Source: JABWCQ01 sp964587105 (GTDB lineage Bacteria; Electryoneota; RPQS01). Taken from it: DNA of 64,000 bases. The position numbers and the translations under genes are program-made. Numbering within the stretch: the stretch's first letter is position 1; the number at the start of each line of letters is the position of its first letter. The notes under the pieces were generated by a model. That model was given only the letters and a program-made list of their open reading frames with translations. It had not been told where the DNA came from and searched no databases. Below are positions 36,707-46,002 of this stretch, in pieces. The DNA lies in contig CAZPKG010000001.1 in assembly GCA_964587105.1 (NCBI GenBank), positions 62,001 through 126,000 on the forward strand, read 5' to 3'.

Positions 36707-37510
36707 ATGTTCTTCTGCCGCGCATGTAATGTCTTCATCGCGATCCTGTTTGCGCTTTCAATCGCGACCGAGTCCTACGCCGTGACTATTTCATCGTTGA
36801 CACATGAACGGCAGGCCATGCCCGGTGAGACATACAGCGGCACTATCGAAATTGTAAATAACAGCCCGGACGCTGCGGTTGTCAAAGTCTATCAAACAGA
36901 CTATCAATTTCAAAGTGATGGGAGCAACTCGTTCGGAGCCGCCGGTGAACTCCCTCGCTCGAATGCCGCATGGGTGGACTTCAGCCCGAATCGCATCACC
37001 ATCCCGCCAAACTCAACCTATCTTGTGAACTACTCCGTGAAAGTTCCGGCAATCGACTCATTGTCGGGAACCTATTGGAGCATGATGATGGTCGAGGAAA
37101 CTCAGACTCCCGCTCCGGCCAGCAGCCCCGCCGATCAACAGGCGGCGATTTCGCAAATTGTTCGATACGGAGTCCAATGCATAACACATATCGGCAGTAC
37201 GGGCCAGCCGGATTTGAAAATTGTCGATGCAAAATTAGCAGCCGACAGCGGCAACGTGCGCGAACTCATGCTGGATGTCAAAAACGACGGTGATCGCTGG
37301 GCGGTTCCCGTTGTCTGGGCCGAGCTGTATGATCAAGCCGGAAAGTCGGCTGGCAAATTCGAGTGCGAAAAAAAACGCATCTTCCCCGGCACGTCCGTCC
37401 GCTTCAAAATAATGCTGAATGACAGTTTGAAAGGTAATTATAAAGCTCTCATTGTACTTGACGCCGGAGGAGAAGATGTTATCGGAGCAAAGTACGATTT
37501 AGAATTCTGA
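36707..37510 (+). CDS. PapD-like periplasmic chaperone
   Basis: A 267-aa secreted protein (ATG 36707, signal peptide MFFCRACNVFIAILFALSIATESYA; a GTG at 36674 abutting the previous stop would add 11 residues). Two Ig-like halves are visible: N-domain (ISSLTHERQAMPGETYSGTIEIVNNSPDAAVVKVY ... ITIPPNSTYLVNYSVKVP ... GTYWSMMMVEE) and C-domain (LMLDVKNDGDRWAVPVVWAELYD ... IFPGTSVRFKIML). The pattern of a PG-turn, proline-rich G-type strand and GTYWS segment is that of PapD/COG3121-type and DUF916-like proteins. It would hold fibre subunits in the periplasm. It precedes the large outer-membrane protein by four bases. Confidence 0.72.
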   Translation: MFFCRACNVFIAILFALSIATESYAVTISSLTHERQAMPGETYSGTIEIVNNSPDAAVVKVYQTDYQFQSDGSNSFGAAGELPRSNAAWVDFSPNRITIPPNSTYLVNYSVKVPAIDSLSGTYWSMMMVEETQTPAPASSPADQQAAISQIVRYGVQCITHIGSTGQPDLKIVDAKLAADSGNVRELMLDVKNDGDRWAVPVVWAELYDQAGKSAGKFECEKKRIFPGTSVRFKIMLNDSLKGNYKALIVLDAGGEDVIGAKYDLEF

Positions 37511-37514
37511 CCTG

Positions 37515-40500
37515 ATGTACAAAGCGCACGCACTTTGGCTTTTGCACTCATGGTTGCTGTGTGTCTCGACTGTGTGCGCCGTCGAGAGGGGAATTGTCGT
37601 CACGATAGAAGACAGCGTGATCACGAATTTTGAAGCGCCGGGCGTCGTCAGTGGCGCTTTTCTCGTTTCCAACTTTGACTCCGTTTCGCATGACGTGACT
37701 GAAGACGTCGCGCTGCCCACGGGTTGGCAATTGATCAGCGGCAATGGCGCTTTTACGTTGAGCCCCGGTGCACGGGAAGTCCGTCTCGTGGCCGCCGTGC
37801 TGAAAGGCCAGACGCCGCCGGGTGAGTACTTGCTTACCTATTCCGCGCGCGTAAATGGCCAATTAGATTCGCTAAATCAAAAAGTTCTGGTAGTTCAAGT
37901 TAAGCCTATTTTTGCTGTGGAGCTTTCCGTTGTGGAAGCTCCACTTTTTGTTGAAGCAGGCGCGCCTTACAAAGTTACTTTCTCAATCGAGCACAAAGGT
38001 AATGAGCGCGCGCTCGTGGATTTCGTGGTCAAGAGTTCCGCTGGATTTGCAGTTGCACTCGACTCCAACAAAATCGAGCTTGCGCCTCAACAAACCCGCT
38101 TGCTTACCGCGCAAGTTTTCTCACCAAAACTTCTGACTCGGCCTGTGAAAGACCGGCTCTTCATTCGCGCCAACGCCGGTCGCGACACTTTGGTTTCCGG
38201 CACGCAAACGTATTCCGTCGTGAATATCGTTCCATCATCTGCTCGAACGGAAGCCAAGTATCGTCAACTACCGTCACGATTCACGACACGCTATGTAGGT
38301 GGCGATGGCAAGGATGGCGTCCAGTTTGAACTTGCCGGAGCCGGGCCACTCGATGATCACGACCACCACCTCGAATATCGTTTTCGAGGGCCTGAGAGAT
38401 TTGAAAATAACGCCTTCGGCTTGCGTGACGAAGTGTATTTGAAACTGCGCGCAAAAGACGGCGCCATATCGGGCGGCGACCAAAACTTCGCCATCTCAAA
38501 TCTGCTCGAACGTGGACGATTAGGGCGCGGCGCCGAAATAGATGTCGAAAAAGGCAAGGTCGAGGCCCGCGCGCTGAGTTTTCAATCACGCGCCCAAATT
38601 CCCGACTACGAAGGGATTGGTGGATATGTCGGCTACAAGATTGACAGGCGTTTCAGTCTGCGCGGCAATTTTCTAAGTAAGAAAACAAAAGACGTTGATG
38701 ACGATCTGATCAGTGCCTCGTCTTCGCTCGAACCTTTCCGCAAATGGAAAATCAATCTTGAATCGGCTTCCGGTTCCAAAAAGTATGAGCGTAAGTCTCC
38801 GCTTGCCGCGTGGTGTAGAATTGACGGGCGAGCGGGTGCGACTCAAATTTCGTTCCAAAAGCACTATGCAAGCCCGTTCTTTCATGGACAGATTCAAGAC
38901 CTTGATCAGAACATCATTGATCTCTTTACATCGCTCCCGCAGGGTTTTGGCTGGGTTAATGGCTACCGCGATTTCTCGGAAAACATTGATAAGAGGAATT
39001 CAATTCCAACTGCGCCTCACGAACAACACTTCCGCACCGGCCTAAACTATCGCAATCCAAATATTGCCAATGCGTCAATCGATTTCGAAACACACATTCG
39101 CACGGACAAAATGCCCGAACCAGAGTTTGACAATCGCGTCTCGCTTATCGCCGTTCGCGCGCAGAAGTCCTACCACGCATTCGGATTCAATAGCACCGTA
39201 ACGCGCGGACAAAGAAAAGACAATCTTGACGGCGATGCATCAATTCTTGAAAGCTATCGTGTGAGCGTTGATGCGCGTCCGGTGCGCGGCCAAAGGTACG
39301 AAGGCTGGTGGCAATCCGGCCACTCGGGATACTCGATTGACGCCAAGCGCAGCAGCATCATCGGTTTCAACTCCGAATACAAAACGATCAACAAAGTTCA
39401 ACTCAACGCAAGCTTTCAAATTGTTGACCGCGACAATGACCGCGAATTTGAAAGCTTGCAATATGATCTTGGACTGCAATACGAGCCGTACAAGAACCAT
39501 TTCGTGACTCTGAAATTGCGCAAACGCGATTTCGACGAATTGCAATTCGACCACGAGACGTCGTACCTCCTTAGCTACCAATTGCCGGTCGGTATTCCTA
39601 TCGGCAGGAAACGTGATCAAGGAACTTTGCAAGGTCGAATTTACGAAATTGACAAGCCGGAGTCGGGTGGCATTCGCGGCGCGTTGTTGCGCGTTGGAGA
39701 CCGCACGACCTTAAGCGACAAGAACGGGAAGTTCGTTTTTCATTCGTTGCCGCGCGGTGTGCACTACCTGCAACTTGAAAACGCTGCCTTCGGACTTGAC
39801 CACGTTCCGATGGAGCGAATGCCCGTTGAATTTACGATCGCGGGTGCTCGCACGGAAATTGTTGATTTGAAAATCGCAAAGAGTTGCACCATCTTCGGCA
39901 ACATTGCGGTGTACGGACGTCCTGACGAAAACACCGAGCGCGGCATTCTGATTGAAGAATCTCCTGCTGATTCTCAAAGAACAGTAGTGAGCGAGTTTCA
40001 ACGGTTGCGCGGCATAGCGGATTGTAATCTGATTTTCTCAAATGGCGCGGAAACAATTTCGGCAACAACGGCGTCCGACGGCTCATTTGAAGTGCGAAAA
40101 CTTCGCCCGGGTAATTGGACTGTCACCGCGCAATCATCCGCGCTGCCCGATTACCATAGCCTTGAGCAAGAGACCTATACCGTAACATTGACTCCGGGTG
40201 ACACAGCAAACATACAGTTGCGAGTTGTCCCTCGTGCCCGCCGTCTTTTGATCAAATCGGTCGGCACGCTGCGTCTCGGAGAAAGCCCACTTCGCAGTTC
40301 AACAGCCATTAAGAGCCAGCCCGCGCCCGTGCCGCCAAAAGATCCGCCCATCGACAGTGTAACACACGACACACTCAATATTATCCAAAGAGTTGATGAT
40401 GGCGGAATCTGGTTTGTTCAAATTTGCGCGTACAACAAATTGGCCCTAGCCGAGCGCCGAGCTTCTAAATTGCGCGAGGATAGCTTTCCAGTAAAAATTA

Positions 40501-40976
40501 CGCCGCTTCACACAAAGTCAGGCGACGTGTACCAAGTTCGTGTCGGCGGCTTTGAAAACATGCAAGCGGCTTCAATCGCGGCCACCGACCTGAACCACCG
40601 ATTCTCTTGCGACACACTTGTAATCGCCGAACAAACTCCGGCGGCCAATCACATTGATAATCTTGCGCGGCAACTGCAAAATATTCAAGCAACGTCTGGT
40701 GATAATATTGCGAGTCGCATTGGAACGTCTGCGCAAGGCGAGTGGTACGTACAATTGGCTGCCTATCGTTTACAAACGAATGTGGATCGCATGGCCGCTG
40801 TTCTGAACACGGCGGATATTCACTTCATTTTGGTTCCTGCACCCGGTGCCTCAGAGCAGATTCTGCAAGTGCGTGTCGGACCATTTTCCACCATGCTCGT
40901 CGCTCGCGCCGCTGCCACGCTATTTGATTCGTGGCTCGAATCTACGACGCTCGTCATTCACGGAAAATCTCCCTAA
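37515..40976 (+). CDS. Usher-like outer-membrane protein with carboxypeptidase-regulatory and two SPOR domains
   Basis: An 1153-aa secreted protein (signal peptide MYKAHALWLLHSWLLCVSTVCA). Residues about 23-240 form two Ig/NEW3-like beta-sandwiches. Residues about 250-700 are a long run of alternating polar/hydrophobic strands rich in aromatic residues, as expected for an outer-membrane beta-barrel (including GGDQNFAISNLLERGRLGRG). Residues 703-780 and about 840-915 are carboxypeptidase-regulatory/SdrD-like beta domains, and 963-1035 and 1075-1148 are two SPOR domains (WFVQICAYN..., WYVQLAAYR...). I cannot match it to a classical FimD family by eye; usher function is inferred from its neighbours. 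SPOR domains normally bind denuded peptidoglycan. Last gene of the operon. Confidence 0.65.
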   Translation: MYKAHALWLLHSWLLCVSTVCAVERGIVVTIEDSVITNFEAPGVVSGAFLVSNFDSVSHDVTEDVALPTGWQLISGNGAFTLSPGAREVRLVAAVLKGQTPPGEYLLTYSARVNGQLDSLNQKVLVVQVKPIFAVELSVVEAPLFVEAGAPYKVTFSIEHKGNERALVDFVVKSSAGFAVALDSNKIELAPQQTRLLTAQVFSPKLLTRPVKDRLFIRANAGRDTLVSGTQTYSVVNIVPSSARTEAKYRQLPSRFTTRYVGGDGKDGVQFELAGAGPLDDHDHHLEYRFRGPERFENNAFGLRDEVYLKLRAKDGAISGGDQNFAISNLLERGRLGRGAEIDVEKGKVEARALSFQSRAQIPDYEGIGGYVGYKIDRRFSLRGNFLSKKTKDVDDDLISASSSLEPFRKWKINLESASGSKKYERKSPLAAWCRIDGRAGATQISFQKHYASPFFHGQIQDLDQNIIDLFTSLPQGFGWVNGYRDFSENIDKRNSIPTAPHEQHFRTGLNYRNPNIANASIDFETHIRTDKMPEPEFDNRVSLIAVRAQKSYHAFGFNSTVTRGQRKDNLDGDASILESYRVSVDARPVRGQRYEGWWQSGHSGYSIDAKRSSIIGFNSEYKTINKVQLNASFQIVDRDNDREFESLQYDLGLQYEPYKNHFVTLKLRKRDFDELQFDHETSYLLSYQLPVGIPIGRKRDQGTLQGRIYEIDKPESGGIRGALLRVGDRTTLSDKNGKFVFHSLPRGVHYLQLENAAFGLDHVPMERMPVEFTIAGARTEIVDLKIAKSCTIFGNIAVYGRPDENTERGILIEESPADSQRTVVSEFQRLRGIADCNLIFSNGAETISATTASDGSFEVRKLRPGNWTVTAQSSALPDYHSLEQETYTVTLTPGDTANIQLRVVPRARRLLIKSVGTLRLGESPLRSSTAIKSQPAPVPPKDPPIDSVTHDTLNIIQRVDDGGIWFVQICAYNKLALAERRASKLREDSFPVKITPLHTKSGDVYQVRVGGFENMQAASIAATDLNHRFSCDTLVIAEQTPAANHIDNLARQLQNIQATSGDNIASRIGTSAQGEWYVQLAAYRLQTNVDRMAAVLNTADIHFILVPAPGASEQILQVRVGPFSTMLVARAAATLFDSWLESTTLVIHGKSP

Positions 40977-41001
40977 CAAACACGCAAACCAACCTATATG
41001 A

Positions 41002-41040
41002 AAACGGGTTAGCCCCTAAATGGCTAACCCGTTTGTTTTC
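41002..41040. terminator. Bidirectional terminator (hairpin-family member 4)
   Basis: Stem AAACGGGTTAGCC / GGCTAACCCGTTT with a 7-nt loop, T-rich on the plus-strand side. It lies between the convergent usher-like gene and the DUF4153 gene. Confidence 0.87.
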
Positions 41041-41060
41041 GACTTAAATACGTTACTGTC

Positions 41061-42902
41061 TTACTGCGAATTTGGATGCGGGGCTTGTGTCATGTCGCCA
41101 AGAAATGACAACATAAGAATCCCATCTGCAGTTTCAATCTTTGGTTCACCGTTCTCGCGCGAAACGTCAAGAGAGGTGATTACGAATTTCACCTTCCATT
41201 GCGAATTTGCCGCTGTCGTCGTCATCTTATCTACTGATATGACTTGCGTATCATGTCGCGGAAGCGCCGTGAGAAGTTCCGCGACATTCAAAATCAGCGG
41301 TTCAAATTCACGGTACGTAAGCCGATAAGACATCTGCGCCTTCTGGAATTCGATATTAACCGTATCGCTTCCTACAACAAAGAACGTAGTCGTGTCAGTG
41401 TGGCCCTTGTAGTTAAAGCGATTGAGGTTTGCAACGAAGTCGTACCCCCCGTTGTTCAACATGACATTCAAATCGATGTTGTAAGTCGAATACGCGTCGC
41501 TCCGGTCATCTTCCAGCCGTTCTAAATGCAGCATCTCGAGTATAGTCCCATTTGCCCGGTGACTAAAACCACCTTCAGGCATTCGAACAGCATTCAACGA
41601 ATCAATATTCTGGTCGAAGAACGCTTGCAATTCCTTATGGCCATGCATCTCATCAATATAGTTGACAATGGACTCGACTCGGTCATACTCTTCAGCCTTG
41701 AGCGGATGATTTGACGTGGTTTCCACCTTTCCATTCACAAGTACACCGTTACTGTCGAGCAACAATGTAAGTTCTTGCATCTGACTCTTATGAGATACCG
41801 CGAAGGCTCCCCACCAGCCGAATGTCGAGAGCAGTCCAATCAAACACAGTGAGAGAGGAATCACCCGGATCCGTTTTCCTCCCGTCAAGATGTTATAAGC
41901 GGCGATGAACGTCAGCCACAACGCCAAGAGTAGCACATAATAGCGCGCAACCGTTATCCCGTACTCTTCAATGCGTTTGAAGATGCTGATGTACAGCATC
42001 ACAATTAGCGGCACGAGCAGCAAATAAAACAGCCGCGAATAGAACTTTACCCACGGATTGGCCGCATCATTTCTCAATGGATAGACAAGCAGGAACGAGA
42101 GTATGCCGAATATCGAAAAAGCCAGCACAAGATAGGCCACCCAACCTACCGGCCAGTTCGATGTGAGAATGATCTTAGCTACATACGCATAGAGAATAAC
42201 TAAGTAGATCGTGATCAGCGGAATCAGAACATATAACGTGAATACTTTAAGCCCTTTTGGATAATCCGTCTCCTGTTCAAGGCCGGGAAGGTCTTTTGGA
42301 ACTCCCGACAAAAAGAACCATGTATTGAACACTCCCGCGATAATCAGCCACAGGTCGAAATAGAAATCATCATTAACTTTGAGTTCAAACAATTTGTCAA
42401 CGGCCAGAAGAGCCAGCGCCAGACCGCCGAACAGAACAGCCGAATAGACCCCAGATGTCAAGATGCGCAGGAAAAGAGACTTGTTATACTGCCAAAGCCC
42501 GTTCATCTGATCCGCAAACACAAACGGCGCAAAAGCCACCAATAAATGCAGCGCGATTGCCAGCACGGCAAACCGGACTCCCTGCGCCACCTCCAATGAA
42601 TCCGGCAGTGAATAGAAATAGAGCGCGGCAAGAACTACCACCAGAGCATTGACGCCGATCCGCAGCCCACGCTTCGAAATGAACCGTTCTGCAAATAGTG
42701 CGACTGAAATGCTCAACAGCATCGCGAGATAGGATGCCATTGCCACTCGCTCACCTAAGTGGGTGTCATTCTCTGCCCAGTCCCTATGTGCCACTGTAAT
42801 CATCGCGACCACTGCCACAAGCGCGGAGAGGAGCGGCAACGGGAAACGCCGCAACGTTTCTGCTGCCTGCTGAACGATTGCGGAAATTGAAAATAGTCTC
42901 AT
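41061..42902 (-). CDS. DUF4153 family membrane protein
   Basis: A 613-aa inner-membrane protein with about eleven hydrophobic segments in residues 20-410 (GLRIGVNALVVVLAALYFYS, FNTWFFLSGVPKDLPGLE, YPKGLKVFTLYVLIPLITIY, YNILTGGKRIRVIPLSLCLI). A soluble C-terminal domain follows the last helix. The motif WFFLSGVP and YPKGLKVFT are typical of DUF4153 proteins, widespread in Bacteroidetes and of unknown function. Monocistronic, convergent with the usher-like operon. Confidence 0.8.
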   Translation of the reverse strand: MRLFSISAIVQQAAETLRRFPLPLLSALVAVVAMITVAHRDWAENDTHLGERVAMASYLAMLLSISVALFAERFISKRGLRIGVNALVVVLAALYFYSLPDSLEVAQGVRFAVLAIALHLLVAFAPFVFADQMNGLWQYNKSLFLRILTSGVYSAVLFGGLALALLAVDKLFELKVNDDFYFDLWLIIAGVFNTWFFLSGVPKDLPGLEQETDYPKGLKVFTLYVLIPLITIYLVILYAYVAKIILTSNWPVGWVAYLVLAFSIFGILSFLLVYPLRNDAANPWVKFYSRLFYLLLVPLIVMLYISIFKRIEEYGITVARYYVLLLALWLTFIAAYNILTGGKRIRVIPLSLCLIGLLSTFGWWGAFAVSHKSQMQELTLLLDSNGVLVNGKVETTSNHPLKAEEYDRVESIVNYIDEMHGHKELQAFFDQNIDSLNAVRMPEGGFSHRANGTILEMLHLERLEDDRSDAYSTYNIDLNVMLNNGGYDFVANLNRFNYKGHTDTTTFFVVGSDTVNIEFQKAQMSYRLTYREFEPLILNVAELLTALPRHDTQVISVDKMTTTAANSQWKVKFVITSLDVSRENGEPKIETADGILMLSFLGDMTQAPHPNSQ

Positions 42903-43037
42903 ATGCGTCCAGTTTGTTCAGTGAAAGGTCGTTGGCCAAACCCAACTGTAATGATACCTATGTCACCGCAAATAATCCAGTTAGTTCCTTAAACTCCGTG
43001 CAAGTACCAAAGTCCACTCCAACATGTAGTTTTAACC

Positions 43038-43073
43038 ACAAAAAAACGGGTCAGCCAAACTGGCTAACCCGTT
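43038..43073 (-). terminator. tRNA terminator (hairpin-family member 5)
   Basis: Stem AACGGGTCAGCC / GGCTAACCCGTT with one mismatch and a 5-nt loop. On the minus strand it is followed by a T run. It lies about 10 nt past the tRNA 3' end. Confidence 0.82.
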
Positions 43074-43082
43074 GTTTTTTAG

Positions 43083-43155
43083 TAGCGCGTACGGGATTCG
43101 AACCCGTGTTACCGGCGTGAGAGGCCAGCGTCCTAGACCCCTAGACGAACGCGCC
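43083..43155 (-). tRNA. tRNA-Glu (anticodon CTC)
   Basis: Read on the minus strand, a 73-nt cloverleaf: acceptor GGCGCGT paired with ACGCGCT (G-U first pair, common in tRNA-Glu), D-arm with AGGGGTCTAGGA, anticodon stem CTGGC/GCCGG around loop CTCTCAC giving anticodon CTC, and a T-arm with GGTTCGAATCC. Discriminator base A. The 3' CCA is not encoded. Single isolated tRNA, followed by a terminator. Confidence 0.95.
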
Positions 43156-43308
43156 AAACAAGACCCTGAATATAGGCTTTCGTCCGTTAAGAGTCAAGAA
43201 GGGTGTTCTTGAGTTCCGCAAAGCATCGCCGGAAACTTTCCTTTTTGGAAAACCGTACCTATATTGTCATATTCGGGTCCCGTTCAACCCCCTTACTCAG
43301 GAGAAGCA

Positions 43309-43767
43309 ATGCAGCCAACAAACAAAGTTATTCCTCATCTGGTCGTCACCAACGGTCAAGCCGCTCTTGATTGGTATCGAGATGTGCTCAGCGCAGCTAT
43401 TACGCACGTCATGCCCGGACCCGGCGGCATGATTGCTCACGCGGGTTTCGTACTCGGTGACACCATGTTCTTTCTCACCAACATGTCTAATCCGCAATCC
43501 AACATGAAATCGCCTGAGTCACTTTCTGGCGGAACATCAGTTTCGTTTTATGCTAACGTTGATGATGTGGATGGATTGTATGCGAAGGCGATCAAGGCAG
43601 GTGCCAAAACCGTGATGGAGCCACAAGATGCATTTTGGGGTGATCGTTGGGCTAATATCATCGATCCCTTCGGGCACAATTGGCAGTTCGGCAAGAATCA
43701 AGAGCAAGTAACTCCCGAAGAAATGAACCGCCGCATGACCGAAATGATGTCCAAGGGCGGCATGTAG
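43309..43767 (+). CDS. VOC/PhnB-like glyoxalase-superfamily protein
   Basis: A 152-aa protein from ATG 43309, with AGGAG six bases upstream. It has the PhnB/glyoxalase-like fold pattern: VIPHLVVTNGQAALDWYRDVL, AHAGFVLGDTMFFLTN, ISFY-like strand SVSFYANVDDVDGLYAKAIKAGAK and WGDRWANIIDPFGHNWQFG. The product is related to PhnB/3-demethylubiquinone-type VOC proteins of unknown substrate. Ends with a Met-rich tail (EEMNRRMTEMMSKGGM). Monocistronic with its own terminator. Confidence 0.88.
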   Translation: MQPTNKVIPHLVVTNGQAALDWYRDVLSAAITHVMPGPGGMIAHAGFVLGDTMFFLTNMSNPQSNMKSPESLSGGTSVSFYANVDDVDGLYAKAIKAGAKTVMEPQDAFWGDRWANIIDPFGHNWQFGKNQEQVTPEEMNRRMTEMMSKGGM

Positions 43768-43783
43768 ATATTTACGCCATAAA

Positions 43784-43820
43784 ATGAAAAATGCCGGTCA
43801 CAATGACCGGCATTTTTCAT
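43784..43820 (+). terminator. Terminator of the VOC-family gene
   Basis: A perfect 17-bp stem (ATGAAAAATGCCGGTCA with its complement) and a 3-nt loop, with T-run in the 3' arm. Confidence 0.88.
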
Positions 43821-44128
43821 TGACACCTCTGAATTTATGTGCCCCACACTTTGATAAAACGCGATAGCGGCTCAATGCGATTTAAGCGTTTTGAAACTGG
43901 ACGATTCACGCGCTTGGAGCATTAGCTGATAACAATATGCTTCCTTGACATTTCACGAAGCGTTATGTAGTTTGAAACACACATGATGGTCGAGGATTCG
44001 TCCTTGCCGCAAGACAATTCGAGCGAATCCTCTGCTGTCAAGCCTTGGATTCGTTCGTTTTGTTTTTGGTCTTAATCAATTAGATGTAATCATAGATAAT
44101 TTCTCTTAAATCAAATCGGTGGTACACA
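43821..44128. other. Leader region of the adhesin-like tandem
   Basis: No gene is supported here. A TTGACA box at 43945-43950 with a weak TAGTTT 17 bp later is the best promoter candidate; a 7-bp hairpin AAAACGC/GCGTTTT spans 43856-43892. The 5' UTR would be about 150 nt. Confidence 0.4.
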
Positions 44129-46000
44129 ATGAAAACTTTTCTGAAGATTTTCGCATTTATCATGATTAGCTGTGCTACTGCACTTGCTGAACCAGAGACG
44201 ATCACGCAGCAGGGACTACTGACGTCACCCGACGGCACTCCGCTCGATACAGTTGTTTCTGTCACGTTTAAGCTGTATAACAATGTTGACAGCCCGACGC
44301 CTTTTTGGAGCGAGGTCCAACAGGTAACCGTTGCTGATGGATTGTACGATGTCGCTCTCGGCACGGTTACACCATTTCCCGCAGATTTCCTGAACGACGG
44401 TACCACGTGGCTCGGAATAACCGTCGGTGAGGATGCTGAGATGCTTCCGCGAATGCAACTCCGAAGCGTCCCGTTCGCATTCCGAGTTCGCACCGTGGAT
44501 GACGCGTCAGGCGGGGACATTGCAAGCGATGTGTTGATTCGAGGGAAATTAACAGTGGGTAACTTCAACACAAATACGGGCACGCAGGCTTTTGTATCTG
44601 GAAACCAGTGCACTGCTTCTGGAGACTACTCCACTGCTTCAGGGCAACAGTGTACTGCGTCAGGCCTATACTCCACCGTTTGCGGCGGCTTGAACAATTT
44701 GGCCTCCGGTGACTTCTCGAATGTCGGAGGAGGTAGCGTCCACGAAGCAAGCGGAAACTACTCGACCATCTCAGGTGGTCTCTTCAACAGTGCGACAGGA
44801 TTATACTCCACGATTTCAGGCGGTCAATACAATTTCGCGACGGTTGATCATGCGACAGTTGGCGGCGGCCTGGGAAATCACGCCTATGCTGAATACTCGA
44901 CTGCCTCGGGCGGCGGTTACAATTTCGCTCGCGGACAGTTTTCCGTTGTTGCTGGCGGCGGAGGCGATGTGCCGGCAGACTCAAACTCCGCTCAAGGAAA
45001 TCTCTCTACAATCGGCGGCGGCTATCACAACTATGCCACAGGTGATGCGTCATGCGTCGCTGGCGGTTACTACCACACAGCAAGCGGAGGCTCCTCTACA
45101 ATCAGCGGCGGTTACCGAAACACTTCGACAGCTTCCTACTCGACGGTCGGCGGCGGAACCTACAACAACGCGACTGGACAATACGCCACGATCGCTGGAG
45201 GTAGATACAATGACGTTGTAGGAAATAGATCCGCTATCGGCGGGGGAGACATAAATGAGATTACATCCGGGTCAGATTATTCTACAATAGCAGGTGGACA
45301 TGACAATCACGTCACCGGTGATTACTCAACTATTGCCGGAGGGGATAGCAACGCTATTTATGGCCCGGCCAGCTACGCTTCAGTCGGTGGGGGGCGCGTC
45401 AATCAAGTCCGAGGCGATTACTCAGCGATCCCCGGAGGCACCTACAATACGATCACGGGCGATTACTCTTTAGGCTGTGGAAGTCATGTCAATGTTTCGG
45501 CAAACAGAGCGTTTGTATTTGGAGACGGTTCAGAAACATTCAGCATCGGCATGAGCAATACTGCCAACTTCTTATGCCGGAATGGTTTCCGCATTTGGAC
45601 CGATAGCCTGTTGTTTAACGTAGGTACTCGGCTTGCACCCGGTGGCTCGTCTTGGATTGCTCTTAGTGATTCGACGAAGAAAACCAATCGCATCCATGCA
45701 GATGGAAAAAGTATTCTCGAGAAACTTACCGCCATGCCGATTGACAAATGGAACTATAAACACCAACCCGATGGCCCCAATCACATCGGCCCAATGGCGC
45801 AGGACTTTTGGAGTGCCTTTCATCTTGGTACTGACTCGCTCGGCATTGAAACCATCGATGCTGACGGAGTCTTGTTTGTTGCCGTGAAGGAACTCGCAAA
45901 GCAAATGCAGGACCTGAGAACCGAAAATGCTGCGCTGCGTGGACAAGTGCAATCGCTCATCGCAATTGATAAGCAATCGCTATTATATGAGGAGAAATAG
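44129..46000 (+). CDS. YadA-head-like repeat protein with S74 (endosialidase-type) chaperone domain, copy 1
   Basis: A 623-aa secreted protein (signal peptide MKTFLKIFAFIMISCATALA). Residues about 22-130 are a conserved N-terminal beta domain (TQQGLLTSPDGTPLDT, PRMQLRSVPFAFRVRTVDDASGG). Residues about 150-450 are tandem 14-16-residue beta-roll units of the form ASGxYSTIxGGxxN, as in YadA-type heads. After a short capping region comes a Peptidase_S74 domain: nucleophile Ser513 in LSDSTKK, then WNYKHQPDGPNHIGPMAQDF. A short coiled coil (LAKQMQDLRTENAALRGQVQ) ends it. S74 domains assist trimer folding and are usually autocleaved at the Ser. First of three tandem paralogues; the next starts two bases after its stop. 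One GGGG-x4-DSN coil variant is present. Confidence 0.85.
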   Translation: MKTFLKIFAFIMISCATALAEPETITQQGLLTSPDGTPLDTVVSVTFKLYNNVDSPTPFWSEVQQVTVADGLYDVALGTVTPFPADFLNDGTTWLGITVGEDAEMLPRMQLRSVPFAFRVRTVDDASGGDIASDVLIRGKLTVGNFNTNTGTQAFVSGNQCTASGDYSTASGQQCTASGLYSTVCGGLNNLASGDFSNVGGGSVHEASGNYSTISGGLFNSATGLYSTISGGQYNFATVDHATVGGGLGNHAYAEYSTASGGGYNFARGQFSVVAGGGGDVPADSNSAQGNLSTIGGGYHNYATGDASCVAGGYYHTASGGSSTISGGYRNTSTASYSTVGGGTYNNATGQYATIAGGRYNDVVGNRSAIGGGDINEITSGSDYSTIAGGHDNHVTGDYSTIAGGDSNAIYGPASYASVGGGRVNQVRGDYSAIPGGTYNTITGDYSLGCGSHVNVSANRAFVFGDGSETFSIGMSNTANFLCRNGFRIWTDSLLFNVGTRLAPGGSSWIALSDSTKKTNRIHADGKSILEKLTAMPIDKWNYKHQPDGPNHIGPMAQDFWSAFHLGTDSLGIETIDADGVLFVAVKELAKQMQDLRTENAALRGQVQSLIAIDKQSLLYEEK

Positions 46001-46002
46001 CC

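Noticed and set aside
15454..43073. Insertion-sequence or MITE ends for the repeated hairpins
   Set aside because: No target-site duplication or transposase is seen, and each copy sits in a terminator position; kept instead as a terminator-family finding.
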